A stretch of 45,318 nt of DNA from an uncultured Truepera sp. (GCA_902806425.1 CADCWP010000366.1:1-45318); one strand, 5' to 3'; shown: positions 19,908 to 28,617, counted from the stretch's first letter. Numbers and translations: made by a program. Notes: generated from the letters alone by a model not told the origin.

Positions 19908-22900
19908 CCCTACCGGCCCCCATCACCAAAGGCTTGACCTTTATGCTGGGGCTCAGCTTCGCCTTTTTGCCCGCCTACGGCCCCTTTGTCGGCCTGCTTA
20001 TGCTCGTCGTAAGCCGCTGGACGTTGCGGCGTTCCGACCTGCTGTGGTGGGGCGCGGCGTTTTTTCTGGCCCTGCCGCTAGGTGCTCATCAGGGTCTGCG
20101 GGGCTTTGTCTTCGGCGCAGTGCAGGTGCTCGCGCCGTGGCTCGTCTACCGAGCCTTCGCCAAACTGCACGTCTCGAGCGTCCGGCTCGAGTCCTCGTGG
20201 ACCGGGACCGGGCTGCTGACCGGGCTGGCGCTCATCGTAGCGCTCGGCGCTTACCGCGCCCTGGGCGGCCCCCCCGAAGGGTTCGGGCAGGGAGGGCTCA
20301 GCGGCGAACCGCAGGGGAGCCTTTTCGGCCACACCGTCTTGACCTTGGGGGCGCTTGTCGCGGTGCTTTTGCCCCGCCTGCGCTGGCAACTCCTCAGCCT
20401 GACGCTCGCGGCGCTCGGCGTCCTCGTTTCGGGCAGCCGCGAGGCGGCTATCGCCTGGATCGTCGTGGCGGTCGCCCTGAGCGTCATCGGCAAAACCCGC
20501 GCCCCACGTAAACGTTTCGTGACCGGCGCGTCTATTGTCACCATCTTGGTCGGGGTCGCACTCTTGGGGCCAGTGTTCGGCTGGGGTAACGCGGGCTTTC
20601 TCATTGACGTCGCCCCGGCACCGGCGGAAGGCCCGAACCTCTTACAGGGCACCGAGGTCGTGCGGGGAGATTGGTGGAGCACGGTCGGGGTGAGCGTAGA
20701 GGAACGTCCCGTCACCTTTAAGGGTGCCCCTCTGACCGGGTACTTGGTGAGCAAAACGCAACCCGGCGCGAACGCCCGTTTGCAACAGGTCGTGACCCTA
20801 AACCGCGGAGAGCCCTATACGGTCAGCGTCTGGCTGTGGGCTGAGAGTAACCTTCTCGAGCCCGGGGTTCAGGCGCGGGTGCAGACGCCCGGTGGTGAGG
20901 AGACCTTCGCGTTTAAGGGCTCGCTCGTAAGCACCACGCCGGAACCCCGCTGGCAGACGGCGGTCAGCGGACCGGGACGGGTGCTCGACGCCGGAGTGAT
21001 GGAGACCCGTGGGCTCTGGCGACGCGTCTACGTGACCTTCGCTTACGAGGGCACGGCCCCGGAACTGAGCGGCTGGCTCGGCCTGGCCCCCGACCAGCGT
21101 GGGGAGGCGGGCTCGGAAGCGGTCTTCGCCGGGTTTCAGCTCGAGCGCGGCCTCACCCCGACGCCCTACGCGCCGGGTGCCGTGACGCGGGGCCTGAGCC
21201 TTCAGCGCACCCGCGCCGCGCTCTGGCAGACCGCTTGGCAGGGATTTGCCGAGTCGCCGCTCTGGGGGCAGGCGGTCCCCTTCGCCGACTTTTTCCGCGA
21301 CGCCCGCCCCGATCAGGAGGCTCCGTCACACGCCCACTCGCTGCCCCTACAGATTTTGTTCGCGCGCGGCACCTTCGGGCTGGTCGGGTTGCTGCTCTTT
21401 TTGGTGGCCCTGGGTCATGTGGCCGTGCGTAAGGGAGACGCGGCCTTTTTGGCCGTTTTGACCGCGCTCTTGGCCGCCAACTTGTTCGACGTGACGCTTT
21501 TTTCCGGCCAGATCCTCTACCCGCTCGCGGCTGTGGCGGGCTGGCGGGCAGCGGCCTACCGCTACGCCCGCACCGGGGAGCGCGACAGCGCTACGCGGCA
21601 GCTCGGCGTCCGGGTCGCGCTGATGCTGACCGACTTCGTGATGGTGCTCTTGGCCTTTAACTTGGCGATCTGGGCGCGTGGGCTGGGCGGGACACTGCTC
21701 GGCCTCACGCCCATCGACCCGCTGGCCGATTCTCTCTCTGTCGCCCGCTACGCGCTTCTGCTGTGGCCGGTGATGGCGTGGCGCGAGGGGCTCTACCCCG
21801 GCTACGGCTTTACCGAACCCCAGGAGCTGCGCAAACAGATCGTCAGCGCCGCCTACGCTGGGCTTATCCTGGCTGTCGGGACAGTGCTCTTTACCCGCGA
21901 GCTGATCATTCCGCGGTCGATCTTGCTGCTCACCATCGTTTTTAGCATGGTTTTGACTCCGGTCGGGCGCGCCCTGATGAAGCGGCTTCTCTACCGGCTG
22001 CGCTTGTGGGGTCGGGCCGTCGTTATCTTAGGCGCAGGGCAGGCGGGGGCGCGTATCGCCCGCGCGCTCAGCAAAAGTCCGCTAGACGGCCTTCACCCCA
22101 TTGCCTTTTTTGATGACGACCCGCTCAAGCAGGGGCAGCTGCTAGAGGGGCTGCGCGTTCGTGGCAAGCTCGCCGACGCCGACCTGTTCGCCCTGCGGCG
22201 CGGCGTGCAGCACGCTATCGTTGCTATCCCGACGGCGACGCCGCAGCTCCTGAGCGGGCTGATCAACACCCGTGGGCGCATCTTCCGGCGGGTGCAGTTT
22301 ATCCCCGACCTGGTCAACTTGCCGTCGCAGGGCGTGTTCGCCAGCGACCTAGACGGGATGCTGGCCCTCGAGGTCCGGCTGGGCCTCTACTCCAAAGTCA
22401 ACCAAACCTTAAAGCGCGCCGTCGACCTGTTTGGCGGCGTCGTCGGGGGCGTTCTCATCTCGCCTGTACTCTTGGCGCTGACACTGTGGGTGCGGCTCGA
22501 CAGCCCCGGTTCGGCGTTTTATTGGAGTACCCGCATCGGGCAAAAGGGCAAACCCTTTAAGTGCCTGAAGTTTCGCAGCATGTATGGGGACGCCGACGAA
22601 CGCCTTCAGCAGATGATGCGCGACGACAGAAAAGTGCGTGACGAATACGAACGCTTTCACAAACTCGAAAACGACCCGCGCATAACCCGCGCGGGGGCCT
22701 TTATCCGCCGCTACAGCCTAGACGAGCTGACGCAGCTTTTTAACGTCGTTCGGGGCGAGATGAGCTTAGTCGGACCACGCCCGTACTTGGTGCAGGAGCT
22801 GCCCGACATGCGCGGCCTGCAAGACGTGATCTTGGAGGCCAAGCCGGGGATGACGGGGCTGTGGCAGGTTTCGGGGCGGAGCGACGTCACCTTTGGAGAG

Positions 22901-23008
22901 CGGCTCGAGATGGAGTCGCAGTACGTCCGCAACTGGTCGCTGTGGTGGGACATCATCCTGCTTGTAAAGACCGTGACCGTAGTTTTGGCGCGGCGCGGCG
23001 CGCGCTGA
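19904..23008 (+). CDS. Fusion of a Wzy/WaaL-like polymerase (lectin-like insert) with an initiating sugar-phosphate transferase
   Basis: A single 1034-codon frame. Residues about 1-560 form an O-antigen polymerase/ligase-like membrane core with VSGSREAAIAWIVV and HAHSLPLQILFARGTFGLVG. It is interrupted at about 244-425 by an outside beta-sandwich resembling CBM4/9-type galactose-binding folds (LQQVVTLNRGEPYTVSVWLW, FAGFQLERGLTPTPYAPG). Residues about 572-1034 are a full-length polyprenyl-phosphate sugar-phosphate transferase: several membrane helices, a Rossmann-like domain (VVILGAGQAGARIARAL), and the catalytic module from about 836 (KRAVDLFGGVVGG, KCLKFRSMY, the DE pair in SLDELTQLFNVVRGEMSL, VGPRPY, KPGMTGLWQVSGRS). 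It should load a sugar-1-phosphate on undecaprenyl phosphate inside and polymerise or ligate outside. Such a joining of first and late steps is unusual to my knowledge. ATG 19904 overlaps the preceding stop. Confidence 0.85.
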   Translation: MTLPAPITKGLTFMLGLSFAFLPAYGPFVGLLMLVVSRWTLRRSDLLWWGAAFFLALPLGAHQGLRGFVFGAVQVLAPWLVYRAFAKLHVSSVRLESSWTGTGLLTGLALIVALGAYRALGGPPEGFGQGGLSGEPQGSLFGHTVLTLGALVAVLLPRLRWQLLSLTLAALGVLVSGSREAAIAWIVVAVALSVIGKTRAPRKRFVTGASIVTILVGVALLGPVFGWGNAGFLIDVAPAPAEGPNLLQGTEVVRGDWWSTVGVSVEERPVTFKGAPLTGYLVSKTQPGANARLQQVVTLNRGEPYTVSVWLWAESNLLEPGVQARVQTPGGEETFAFKGSLVSTTPEPRWQTAVSGPGRVLDAGVMETRGLWRRVYVTFAYEGTAPELSGWLGLAPDQRGEAGSEAVFAGFQLERGLTPTPYAPGAVTRGLSLQRTRAALWQTAWQGFAESPLWGQAVPFADFFRDARPDQEAPSHAHSLPLQILFARGTFGLVGLLLFLVALGHVAVRKGDAAFLAVLTALLAANLFDVTLFSGQILYPLAAVAGWRAAAYRYARTGERDSATRQLGVRVALMLTDFVMVLLAFNLAIWARGLGGTLLGLTPIDPLADSLSVARYALLLWPVMAWREGLYPGYGFTEPQELRKQIVSAAYAGLILAVGTVLFTRELIIPRSILLLTIVFSMVLTPVGRALMKRLLYRLRLWGRAVVILGAGQAGARIARALSKSPLDGLHPIAFFDDDPLKQGQLLEGLRVRGKLADADLFALRRGVQHAIVAIPTATPQLLSGLINTRGRIFRRVQFIPDLVNLPSQGVFASDLDGMLALEVRLGLYSKVNQTLKRAVDLFGGVVGGVLISPVLLALTLWVRLDSPGSAFYWSTRIGQKGKPFKCLKFRSMYGDADERLQQMMRDDRKVRDEYERFHKLENDPRITRAGAFIRRYSLDELTQLFNVVRGEMSLVGPRPYLVQELPDMRGLQDVILEAKPGMTGLWQVSGRSDVTFGERLEMESQYVRNWSLWWDIILLVKTVTVVLARRGAR

Positions 23009-23020
23009 ACTCGGGCCAAG

Positions 23021-23521
23021 ATGTTCCTTCACGGTTCAACCCGTCTAAAGCGCTTACCATCGCCTACGTGGCCCGCCTACGCTGCTTGCGCGTGGTCGTT
23101 TGTCTTCGCTGCACTGAGTTTTTACTGGGCGCTCGGCGGGGGCTTCCTTAGCACCACCCAGTCCCCACAGACTTTAGCTCTTGCCGCAGAGCCTTGGTTT
23201 ATAACGGTGGTCTGGCTGACCGGGCTTCGCAAGGTATTGGCCGGTCTTTTCGTCCTCTCGCTGGCGCAGCGGTGGGGTGAACGGTTTCCGGTGTGGCTGC
23301 GGCGCATGGGTGTCTGGAGCATCGGCCTCGTCCTGACGCTTTACGGCGGGGCCAACTTAGCCGCGCGCGGTCTGATGGCGCTTGGTGTCCTCGAGACCCC
23401 GGCGTCAATGCGCTCAGCCGCGGCGACTTGGCATCTCGTCCTCTGGGACCCGTGGTTTTTGCTGGGCGGCGTGCTTTTTCTGACGGCGGCGTGGCGTTAC
23501 GACCCCGGTGTACCTGCCTGA
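23021..23521 (+). CDS. DUF3995-like integral membrane protein
   Basis: A 166-residue protein with four membrane helices (about residues 20-40, 58-80, 98-120 and 138-158). SFYWALGG close to the first helix is the mark of DUF3995, a small family of unknown function common in actinobacteria and Deinococcota. It begins 12 bases after the fusion gene, without a clear ribosome site, so it probably belongs to the same transcript. No enzymatic motif is visible. A link to polysaccharide export is only suggested by position. Confidence 0.65.
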   Translation: MFLHGSTRLKRLPSPTWPAYAACAWSFVFAALSFYWALGGGFLSTTQSPQTLALAAEPWFITVVWLTGLRKVLAGLFVLSLAQRWGERFPVWLRRMGVWSIGLVLTLYGGANLAARGLMALGVLETPASMRSAAATWHLVLWDPWFLLGGVLFLTAAWRYDPGVPA

Positions 23522-23549
23522 CGCTAACAGCCGGATTTAGGCGCAGTGG

Positions 23550-23555
23550 TATGTT
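23550..23555 (+). promoter_or_regulatory. -10 box TATGTT, leaderless promoter of rmlA
   Basis: TATGTT, six bases, then ATG 23562. It would give the rhamnose genes a transcript of their own, separate from the long upstream operon. Confidence 0.55.
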
Positions 23556-23561
23556 GACGCT

Positions 23562-24452
23562 ATGAAAGGCATCGTTCTCGCCGGGGGCTCCGGCACGCGC
23601 CTCTACCCCGCAACGCGGGGGGTCAGTAAACAGCTCATCCCCATCTTCGACAAACCGATGATCTACTATCCCCTCTCGGTTCTGATGTTGGCTGGCGTCC
23701 GCGAGATTTTAGTCATCTCAACGCCGTTTGACCTGCCGAGCTTCAGGCGGCTTTTGGGGGACGGGACACAGTGGGGGCTACGCTTCAGCTACGCCGAACA
23801 ACCCGAGCCACAGGGCTTGGCGCAGGCGCTGACCATCGGTAAGGCTTTTGTCGGGGACGAGACCGTATGTCTGGTTCTAGGCGACAACATCTTTTTCGGT
23901 CAGAGCTTTTCGCAGCAGCTAACAAGGGCCGCCAAGGGGGTTGAAACCTCGGGCGGGGCGACGGTCTTCGGCTACTACGTGCGCGACCCCGAACGTTACG
24001 GGGTGGTCGAGTTTGACGACCAGGGTCAGGCTGTGAGCCTCGAGGAGAAACCCGCACGGCCCAAGTCCAACTACGCGGTCACCGGTCTCTATTTCTACGA
24101 CAACCGAGCGTTAGAAATGGCGGCGGGGCTGGGGCTCTCCCCGAGAGGCGAATATGAGATCACCGACGTCAATAGGGCGTACCTAGAACGGGGCGAACTC
24201 CGCGTCGAACTCTTGGGCCGCGGCATGGCGTGGTTAGACACCGGCACCCACGAGTCCCTGCTGCAAGCCTGCAATTTCGTCGAGACCATCGAAGCGCGGC
24301 AGGGCCTCAAGGTGGCCTGTTTAGAAGAGATCGCCTACCGCCGGGGTTGGATAGACGCCGCCGAAGTCGAGGCGTTGGCCCGGCCGATGGCGAAGACCGG
24401 CTACGGTCAGTACCTTTTAGACTTAATTCGCACCAAACCGGGGCAACCGTGA
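23562..24452 (+). CDS. rmlA: Glucose-1-phosphate thymidylyltransferase
   Basis: A 296-residue enzyme that makes dTDP-glucose from dTTP and glucose-1-phosphate, the first step to dTDP-L-rhamnose. The start [20 protein letters not shown] is the nucleotide-binding signature, with [25 protein letters not shown] (metal aspartate) and [20 protein letters not shown] following the family closely. [13 protein letters not shown] and the C-terminal helices complete the fold; length is standard. The stop overlaps the rmlD start in GTGA. Confidence 0.96.
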   Translation: MKGIVLAGGSGTRLYPATRGVSKQLIPIFDKPMIYYPLSVLMLAGVREILVISTPFDLPSFRRLLGDGTQWGLRFSYAEQPEPQGLAQALTIGKAFVGDETVCLVLGDNIFFGQSFSQQLTRAAKGVETSGGATVFGYYVRDPERYGVVEFDDQGQAVSLEEKPARPKSNYAVTGLYFYDNRALEMAAGLGLSPRGEYEITDVNRAYLERGELRVELLGRGMAWLDTGTHESLLQACNFVETIEARQGLKVACLEEIAYRRGWIDAAEVEALARPMAKTGYGQYLLDLIRTKPGQP

Positions 24453-25174
24453 TCTTGCTCACCGGCGGCAGCGGACGGTTGGGACGCGAGCTCAAGGCGC
24501 TTTTGCCCGACGTTATCGCGCCCTCTAGCGCCGAACTCGACCTCACCCGACCCGAGACTATCGCAGCAGCCCTCGCCACCCACACCCCCGACGCCGTCGT
24601 CCACACCGCCGCCTACACCGACGTCAAAGGAGCCGAGACCAACAAGGCGCATTGTTGGGCGGTCAACGTAGGCGGTACCCGCAACTTGGTCTGCGCGCTC
24701 GGGAGCACGCCGCTGGTCCACATCTCGACCGACTACGTTTTTTACGGTGACCGCGGTAATTATGCCGAGGATGACCCGGTAGGTCCGCCCAGAAACTACT
24801 ACGCGCTCTCAAAACTCGTCGCCGAGGAGGTCGCCCGCACGGCAGAGCGTCACCTCGTCATCCGGACGAGTTTCCGGCCCCGTGAATGGCCGTACCCGAG
24901 CGCGTTTAGGGACGTACACACGAGTCAGGATTATGTCGACGTGATCGCGCCCGAAATCGCCCTGGCTATCCGACATCTAGACGCCATTTCCTACAGGACG
25001 CTGCACGTCGCCACCGAGCGCAAGAGCGTGCTCGAGCTGGCCAAGCGGCGGAGCAGCACGGTACAACCGGGGTCGAAAGCCGACGCAGGCGTAGACTTGC
25101 CCGACGACATCAGCCTCAACACCCAACGCTGGAGAACACTGCGGCCTCAACTCGCCGCGAAGGATGCCCTATGA
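24449..25174 (+). CDS. rmlD: dTDP-4-dehydrorhamnose reductase-like SDR protein, short form
   Basis: A 241-residue protein, about 50 residues shorter than most Rml[18 protein letters not shown] is the cofactor-binding start. [29 protein letters not shown] and [13 protein letters not shown] match RmlD, and [13 protein letters not shown] holds the YxxxK pair. The middle substrate region after [13 protein letters not shown] is reduced. Position between rmlA and rmlC supports the final reduction to dTDP-L-rhamnose. The frame is open far upstream inside rmlA, but GTG 24449, overlapping the rmlA stop, gives the proper N-terminus. Confidence 0.82.
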   Translation: MILLTGGSGRLGRELKALLPDVIAPSSAELDLTRPETIAAALATHTPDAVVHTAAYTDVKGAETNKAHCWAVNVGGTRNLVCALGSTPLVHISTDYVFYGDRGNYAEDDPVGPPRNYYALSKLVAEEVARTAERHLVIRTSFRPREWPYPSAFRDVHTSQDYVDVIAPEIALAIRHLDAISYRTLHVATERKSVLELAKRRSSTVQPGSKADAGVDLPDDISLNTQRWRTLRPQLAAKDAL

Positions 25175-25704
25175 CCCTCTCGGACACGGCGCAGCAGGCG
25201 CTCACCTTTCAGGACTACCCCGCCGCCGCCGCTATCGAGGGCGTGTGGACGAACACCCTCAAAAAGCGCCGGAGCGACAACGGTTTCTTTATGGAGGTGG
25301 CGCGGTTTACAGGTGGGGGTTTTGAAAACCTACCCGTCCCCTTCGAGCTGCGGCAGCTGAGCGTCTCCCGCGCCGAACCGGGCCGCGTCAACGCCTTTCA
25401 CATCCACCCGAACGAACCGCAAAACGAACTCTGGACGGTTCTGGAGGGTCAGCTTAAAGTGTGGCTTATAGACCTTCGCGCGGGCTCGGCGACCGAAGGT
25501 AGTAGACGGGCCGTTATCCTCTCAGGTGAGGAGCCGGTGCAACTCCACATCCCGGCGGGCGTCGCACACGGGTATCAGGCGGGACCGGCGGGAGCACTTT
25601 TACTCTACGGGATGGATCAGCAGTTTAATCTTGATAAACCCAACGAAGGCCGCTTGCCGTGGGACTTCTTCGGGACCGAACTGTGGGCGGAGGACAGAGG
25701 ATGA
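25171..25704 (+). CDS. rmlC: dTDP-4-dehydrorhamnose 3,5-epimerase-like protein
   Basis: A 177-residue cupin. NAFHIHPNEPQNELWTVLEG, KVWLIDLRAGSAT, LHIPAGVAHGYQA and QFNLDKPNEGRLPWDFFG follow the order of RmlC segments, with the active-site histidine in FHIH and the C-terminal FN-x-EGR box. The sequence is divergent from textbook RmlC: the usual RGLHxQ is replaced by NAFHIHP. The function is supported by its place between rmlD and rmlB, joined by ATGA overlaps on both sides. A related sugar-nucleotide isomerase is possible. Confidence 0.82.
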   Translation: MTLSDTAQQALTFQDYPAAAAIEGVWTNTLKKRRSDNGFFMEVARFTGGGFENLPVPFELRQLSVSRAEPGRVNAFHIHPNEPQNELWTVLEGQLKVWLIDLRAGSATEGSRRAVILSGEEPVQLHIPAGVAHGYQAGPAGALLLYGMDQQFNLDKPNEGRLPWDFFGTELWAEDRG

Positions 25705-26711
25705 GCTACCAAAAGCTACTCGTTACCGGCGGACTCGGGTTTATCGGCTCGAGCTACATCCGCCTGCTCTTAACCGAGCACGAGGATGTCAGCGTCGTCA
25801 ACTTGGACCTGATGACCTACGCCGCCAACCCGGCGACGCTTAAAGATTTTGAGACCGACCCGCGTTACACCTTCGTCCGGGGCGACATCGCCGACCCAGA
25901 AACCGTCGCGCGGGCACTAGACGGTTGCGACGCAGTGGTCAACTTCGCCGCCGAGACGCACGTCGACCGCTCGATTCAGAACGCGAAACCTTTCGTTCAC
26001 ACCAACGTCGAGGGCGTGCGGGTGCTGCTCGAGGCGGTCCGTGAACGCGGCGTCCGTATGGTCCACGTCTCGACCGACGAGGTCTACGGGGAGGTGATGC
26101 AGGGTCTTAGCAAAGAGGACGACGCCTTTCGCCCGCGCAGCCCGTACAGCGCCTCCAAAGCTGGCGGCGACCTGCTCGTGCAGGCGTACGGTACGACGTA
26201 CGGCGTAGACACCGTGATCACGCGCGGCAGCAACAACTACGGCCCCTACCAGTTTCCCGAAAAGGCTATCTCCTTATTTATCACCAACGCGCTCGAGGAC
26301 AAGCCCTTGCCCCTCTATGGTACCGGCAAAGCCATCCGCGACTACATCTATGTGCTGGACCACGCTCGGGGTATCCATCAGGCGCTTTTAGAGGGTAAAC
26401 GCGGCGAAGCGTATAACCTCGGGGGCCAGAATCAGACGGACGGCGTCGCTATCGCCACAACGATTTTGGACGCGCTCGGCAAACCGCACGCGCTGATCCA
26501 GTTCGTCAGAGACCGGCCCGGTCACGACTACCGCTACGCGCTGGACATCTCGAAAGCGCAGCGGGAACTCGGCTGGAGCCCGCAGGTAACGTTTGCCGAA
26601 GGTATCGCCGAGGTGGTGCGCTGGTATGGAGAAAATCGCGCCTGGTGGCAGGGGAGTAAAGATGAGCAGGCCGCGTATTTTAGGGCTCAGTACGCGACTC
26701 AGGGCGGCTGA
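25701..26711 (+). CDS. rmlB: dTDP-glucose 4,6-dehydratase
   Basis: A 336-residue SDR enzyme that converts dTDP-glucose to dTDP-4-keto-6-deoxyglucose. LLVTGGLGFIGSSYIRLLL is the NAD fold. AAETHVDRSIQN, HVSTDEVYGEV (catalytic Asp-Glu after Thr) and YSASKAGGDLLV (YxxxK) are the diagnostic motifs; RGSNNYGPYQFPEKAI and RDYIYVLDHARGI bind the nucleotide. ATG 25701 overlaps the rmlC stop in ATGA. It is the last gene of the locus; no terminator is visible before the uppS promoter. Confidence 0.95.
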   Translation: MSYQKLLVTGGLGFIGSSYIRLLLTEHEDVSVVNLDLMTYAANPATLKDFETDPRYTFVRGDIADPETVARALDGCDAVVNFAAETHVDRSIQNAKPFVHTNVEGVRVLLEAVRERGVRMVHVSTDEVYGEVMQGLSKEDDAFRPRSPYSASKAGGDLLVQAYGTTYGVDTVITRGSNNYGPYQFPEKAISLFITNALEDKPLPLYGTGKAIRDYIYVLDHARGIHQALLEGKRGEAYNLGGQNQTDGVAIATTILDALGKPHALIQFVRDRPGHDYRYALDISKAQRELGWSPQVTFAEGIAEVVRWYGENRAWWQGSKDEQAAYFRAQYATQGG

Positions 26712-26749
26712 CGTCGTGGTCGACGGTGCTGCTGTGACAAAGCGCGCGG

Positions 26750-26755
26750 TACACT
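26750..26755 (+). promoter_or_regulatory. -10 box TACACT, leaderless promoter of uppS
   Basis: TACACT, seven bases, then GTG 26763. No convincing -35 at the expected distance. Confidence 0.55.
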
Positions 26756-26762
26756 GGAGCGC

Positions 26763-27590
26763 GTGACCCCGCGAGCCGTTCAACCCACCGTCAGACGCGC
26801 GCTTGACGCCTGGGAAACCCTCACCAAGCCGCTCTACTGGCTTTATGAGGGACGGCTCGAGCGGAGCGTACAGCGCGGCAGCTTGCCCAAACACATCGGG
26901 CTGATCATGGACGGCAACCGCCGGTTCGCGCGGAGCGTCGGTCTCGACGTCGCGGCGGGCCACGACTACGGCGCGGGCAAAGCGCGCGAGGTGCTCGAGT
27001 GGTGCTTCGACTTAGGTATCCGCCACGTGACCTTGTGGGGTTTTAGCAGCGACAACCGGGGCCGCGCCGAGACCGAGGTCTCGCACCTGCACAGCCTCTT
27101 TGCGCGGCAGGCCCGGTCCATGATCGAAGACCCCAAGATTCATAAAAACAGGGTGCGTGTGCGGGTCATCGGCGACGTCAAAGATTTTCCCGACGACGTG
27201 CGGGCGGCCCTCCGCGAGGTCGAGGCGGCGACGGCTGGGTACGGCGAACGGCAACTAAACGTCGCCATCGGCTACGGCGGGCGTGAGGAGATCGTGGCGG
27301 CGGTGCAGAACTTGCTGCGCGAACAGGCAGTGGGAGCTAAAAGTCTCGCCGAACTCGCGCAGAAGGTCACCGTAGACGAGATCGAGCGGCACCTCTACAC
27401 GGCAGGCTCGCCCGACCCGGACTTTATCATCCGCACCTCGGGCGAGGTCCGGCTTTCGGGTTTTTTACTCTGGCAGGCTGCTTACAGCGAGTATTATTTT
27501 TGCGACGCCTTTTGGCCGAGCTTTCGCCGCGTCGATTTTTTGCGGGCTCTAAGGAGCTTTCAGGCGCGCGAACGGCGCTTCGGCAGGTGA
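26763..27590 (+). CDS. uppS: Undecaprenyl diphosphate synthase (cis-prenyltransferase)
   Basis: A 275-residue enzyme that extends farnesyl diphosphate with isopentenyl units to the C55 carrier used by peptidoglycan and by the polysaccharide locus just upstream. LIMDGNRRFARSVG carries the catalytic aspartate. LWGFSSDNRGRAETEV, NVAIGYGGREEIV, RTSGEVRLSGFLLWQAAYSE and FWPSFRRVDFLRAL are the conserved regions in order. The N-terminal extension of about 40 residues is seen in relatives from high-GC bacteria. GTG 26763 is fixed by the -10 box. Product chain length cannot be read from sequence. Confidence 0.92.
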   Translation: MTPRAVQPTVRRALDAWETLTKPLYWLYEGRLERSVQRGSLPKHIGLIMDGNRRFARSVGLDVAAGHDYGAGKAREVLEWCFDLGIRHVTLWGFSSDNRGRAETEVSHLHSLFARQARSMIEDPKIHKNRVRVRVIGDVKDFPDDVRAALREVEAATAGYGERQLNVAIGYGGREEIVAAVQNLLREQAVGAKSLAELAQKVTVDEIERHLYTAGSPDPDFIIRTSGEVRLSGFLLWQAAYSEYYFCDAFWPSFRRVDFLRALRSFQARERRFGR

Positions 27591-27599
27591 GTGTTGTGG

Positions 27600-27605
27600 T
27601 ATTTT
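27600..27605 (+). promoter_or_regulatory. Candidate -10 box TATTTT before the nucleotidyltransferase gene
   Basis: An AT-rich run in an otherwise GC-rich gap, 22 bases before ATG 27627, with a GGGGG ribosome-site candidate at about 27616-27620. No -35 seen; low support. Confidence 0.3.
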
Positions 27606-27626
27606 AGATAAAAAAGGGGGTCAAGC

Positions 27627-28139
27627 ATGAAATACGCTCAGGTTGTCAGCTTTAAGGAACTTGACAGCATTAGGGAGTCGCTGGGCCGAATCGTCTGCAC
27701 CTCGGGCGGATTCGACCCGCTTCATCCGGGACACGCGAGCTGCATTATCGAATCGAAGCAGTATGGCGACACGCTGGTCGTGATCGTCAACGGGGACGCC
27801 TTTTTAACCGCTAAAAAAGGTAAACCGTTTATGGATCTGGCGACGCGCTCGGCGGTCGTTTCGTGCGTGCGTGAGGTAAATTACGTTATCCCCTTCGAGA
27901 TCGAAGACGACCCGACTGTGTGTGCGGCGCTGCGCCGTCTTAAGCCCCACGTCTTTACCAAAGGGGGCGACCGCGTCGACTACAGCAACATTCCGGAGTG
28001 GACGGTCTGTCAAGAATTGGGCATCGAGCTTGTTTCAGGTGTTGGACTCGACAAGGCGTGGAGCAGCTCGAACTTTCTTAAAGAGTGGTCGAACTACTCG
28101 GTGGAGAGCGTGCTCACCTCATACCTGAAAGGCAAATAG
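27627..28139 (+). CDS. Adenylyl/cytidylyltransferase-like protein (HldE C-domain type)
   Basis: A 170-residue Rossmann-type nucleotidyltransferase. SGGFDPLHPGHASCI (about residue 26) contains the HxGH active site. VNGDAFLTAKKGKPFMDL and FTKGGDRVDYSNIPE match the heptose-1-phosphate adenylyltransferase domain of HldE, where it is normally fused to a kinase. Here it is free-standing, no heptose gene is near, and the genome type is not an LPS maker, so the substrate may be another sugar- or alcohol-phosphate. It has its own ribosome site and ends convergent with the lipoprotein gene. Confidence 0.78.
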   Translation: MKYAQVVSFKELDSIRESLGRIVCTSGGFDPLHPGHASCIIESKQYGDTLVVIVNGDAFLTAKKGKPFMDLATRSAVVSCVREVNYVIPFEIEDDPTVCAALRRLKPHVFTKGGDRVDYSNIPEWTVCQELGIELVSGVGLDKAWSSSNFLKEWSNYSVESVLTSYLKGK

Positions 28140-28161
28140 CGGCTTGAGCGGTTGGGAACCT

Positions 28162-28611
28162 TTAGGGGGCGCGCTCGAGGCTGAACGTTCCTTCACTCGA
28201 GCGCTCGCGGTTTGGATACTCATAGACGTACCAATCACCCGCGTACTCAGTTTCTGTCATCAACCCTAACCAGTTGAAGCCGTAAGGAAAAGGGTCGGAA
28301 ACAGTGGCCCGAAGCTCAGGCGGTGAAGCAGTCAATGTAAAACGCTCTCCGTTTTGATTACCGCCGTCGTAGTGTCCTGAAACGTTATAGACGGTCTTAT
28401 CTACAGTAAACACACCTTCATATAAGGTCCCGTCTACTTCGGTGATTTCAGCGGTAAAGGGCTGTGTTCCCGAACTGCCGGTCACAGTCGTAAGCGTGCC
28501 CTGCCATGACCCCACCGGACTGACCGAGGGTTGCGGTTCGCGGTTGCGGTTGCACGCAGCGAGTAGAAAGACGACGACTGGTGCCGATCTTGTAAGCCAT
28601 ATTTTATTCAC
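28162..28611 (-). CDS. Small lipoprotein of unknown function, low GC
   Basis: A 149-residue protein. GTG 28611 gives a lipoprotein signal: a basic start, hydrophobic VVVFLL, and a lipobox LAAC with the lipidated cysteine at residue 20. The mature part is small and beta-rich (SPVGSWQGTLTTV, FTAEITEVDGTLYEG, VSGHYDGG). These segments suggest a lipocalin-like or beta-barrel fold, but I cannot name a family. The gene is clearly poorer in G+C than its surroundings (one 60-base line near 28381 is about 40% GC), so it may be a recent arrival. The -10 box six bases before the GTG supports this start over ATG 28635. Confidence 0.65.
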   Translation of the reverse strand: MNKIWLTRSAPVVVFLLAACNRNREPQPSVSPVGSWQGTLTTVTGSSGTQPFTAEITEVDGTLYEGVFTVDKTVYNVSGHYDGGNQNGERFTLTASPPELRATVSDPFPYGFNWLGLMTETEYAGDWYVYEYPNRERSSEGTFSLERAP

Positions 28612-28617
28612 AGTGGA

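Noticed and set aside
21600-21650. An internal start that could make the sugar-phosphate transferase a separate protein
   Set aside because: ATG codons exist near 21629, but there is no ribosome site and no stop before them, so the fusion reading is simpler.
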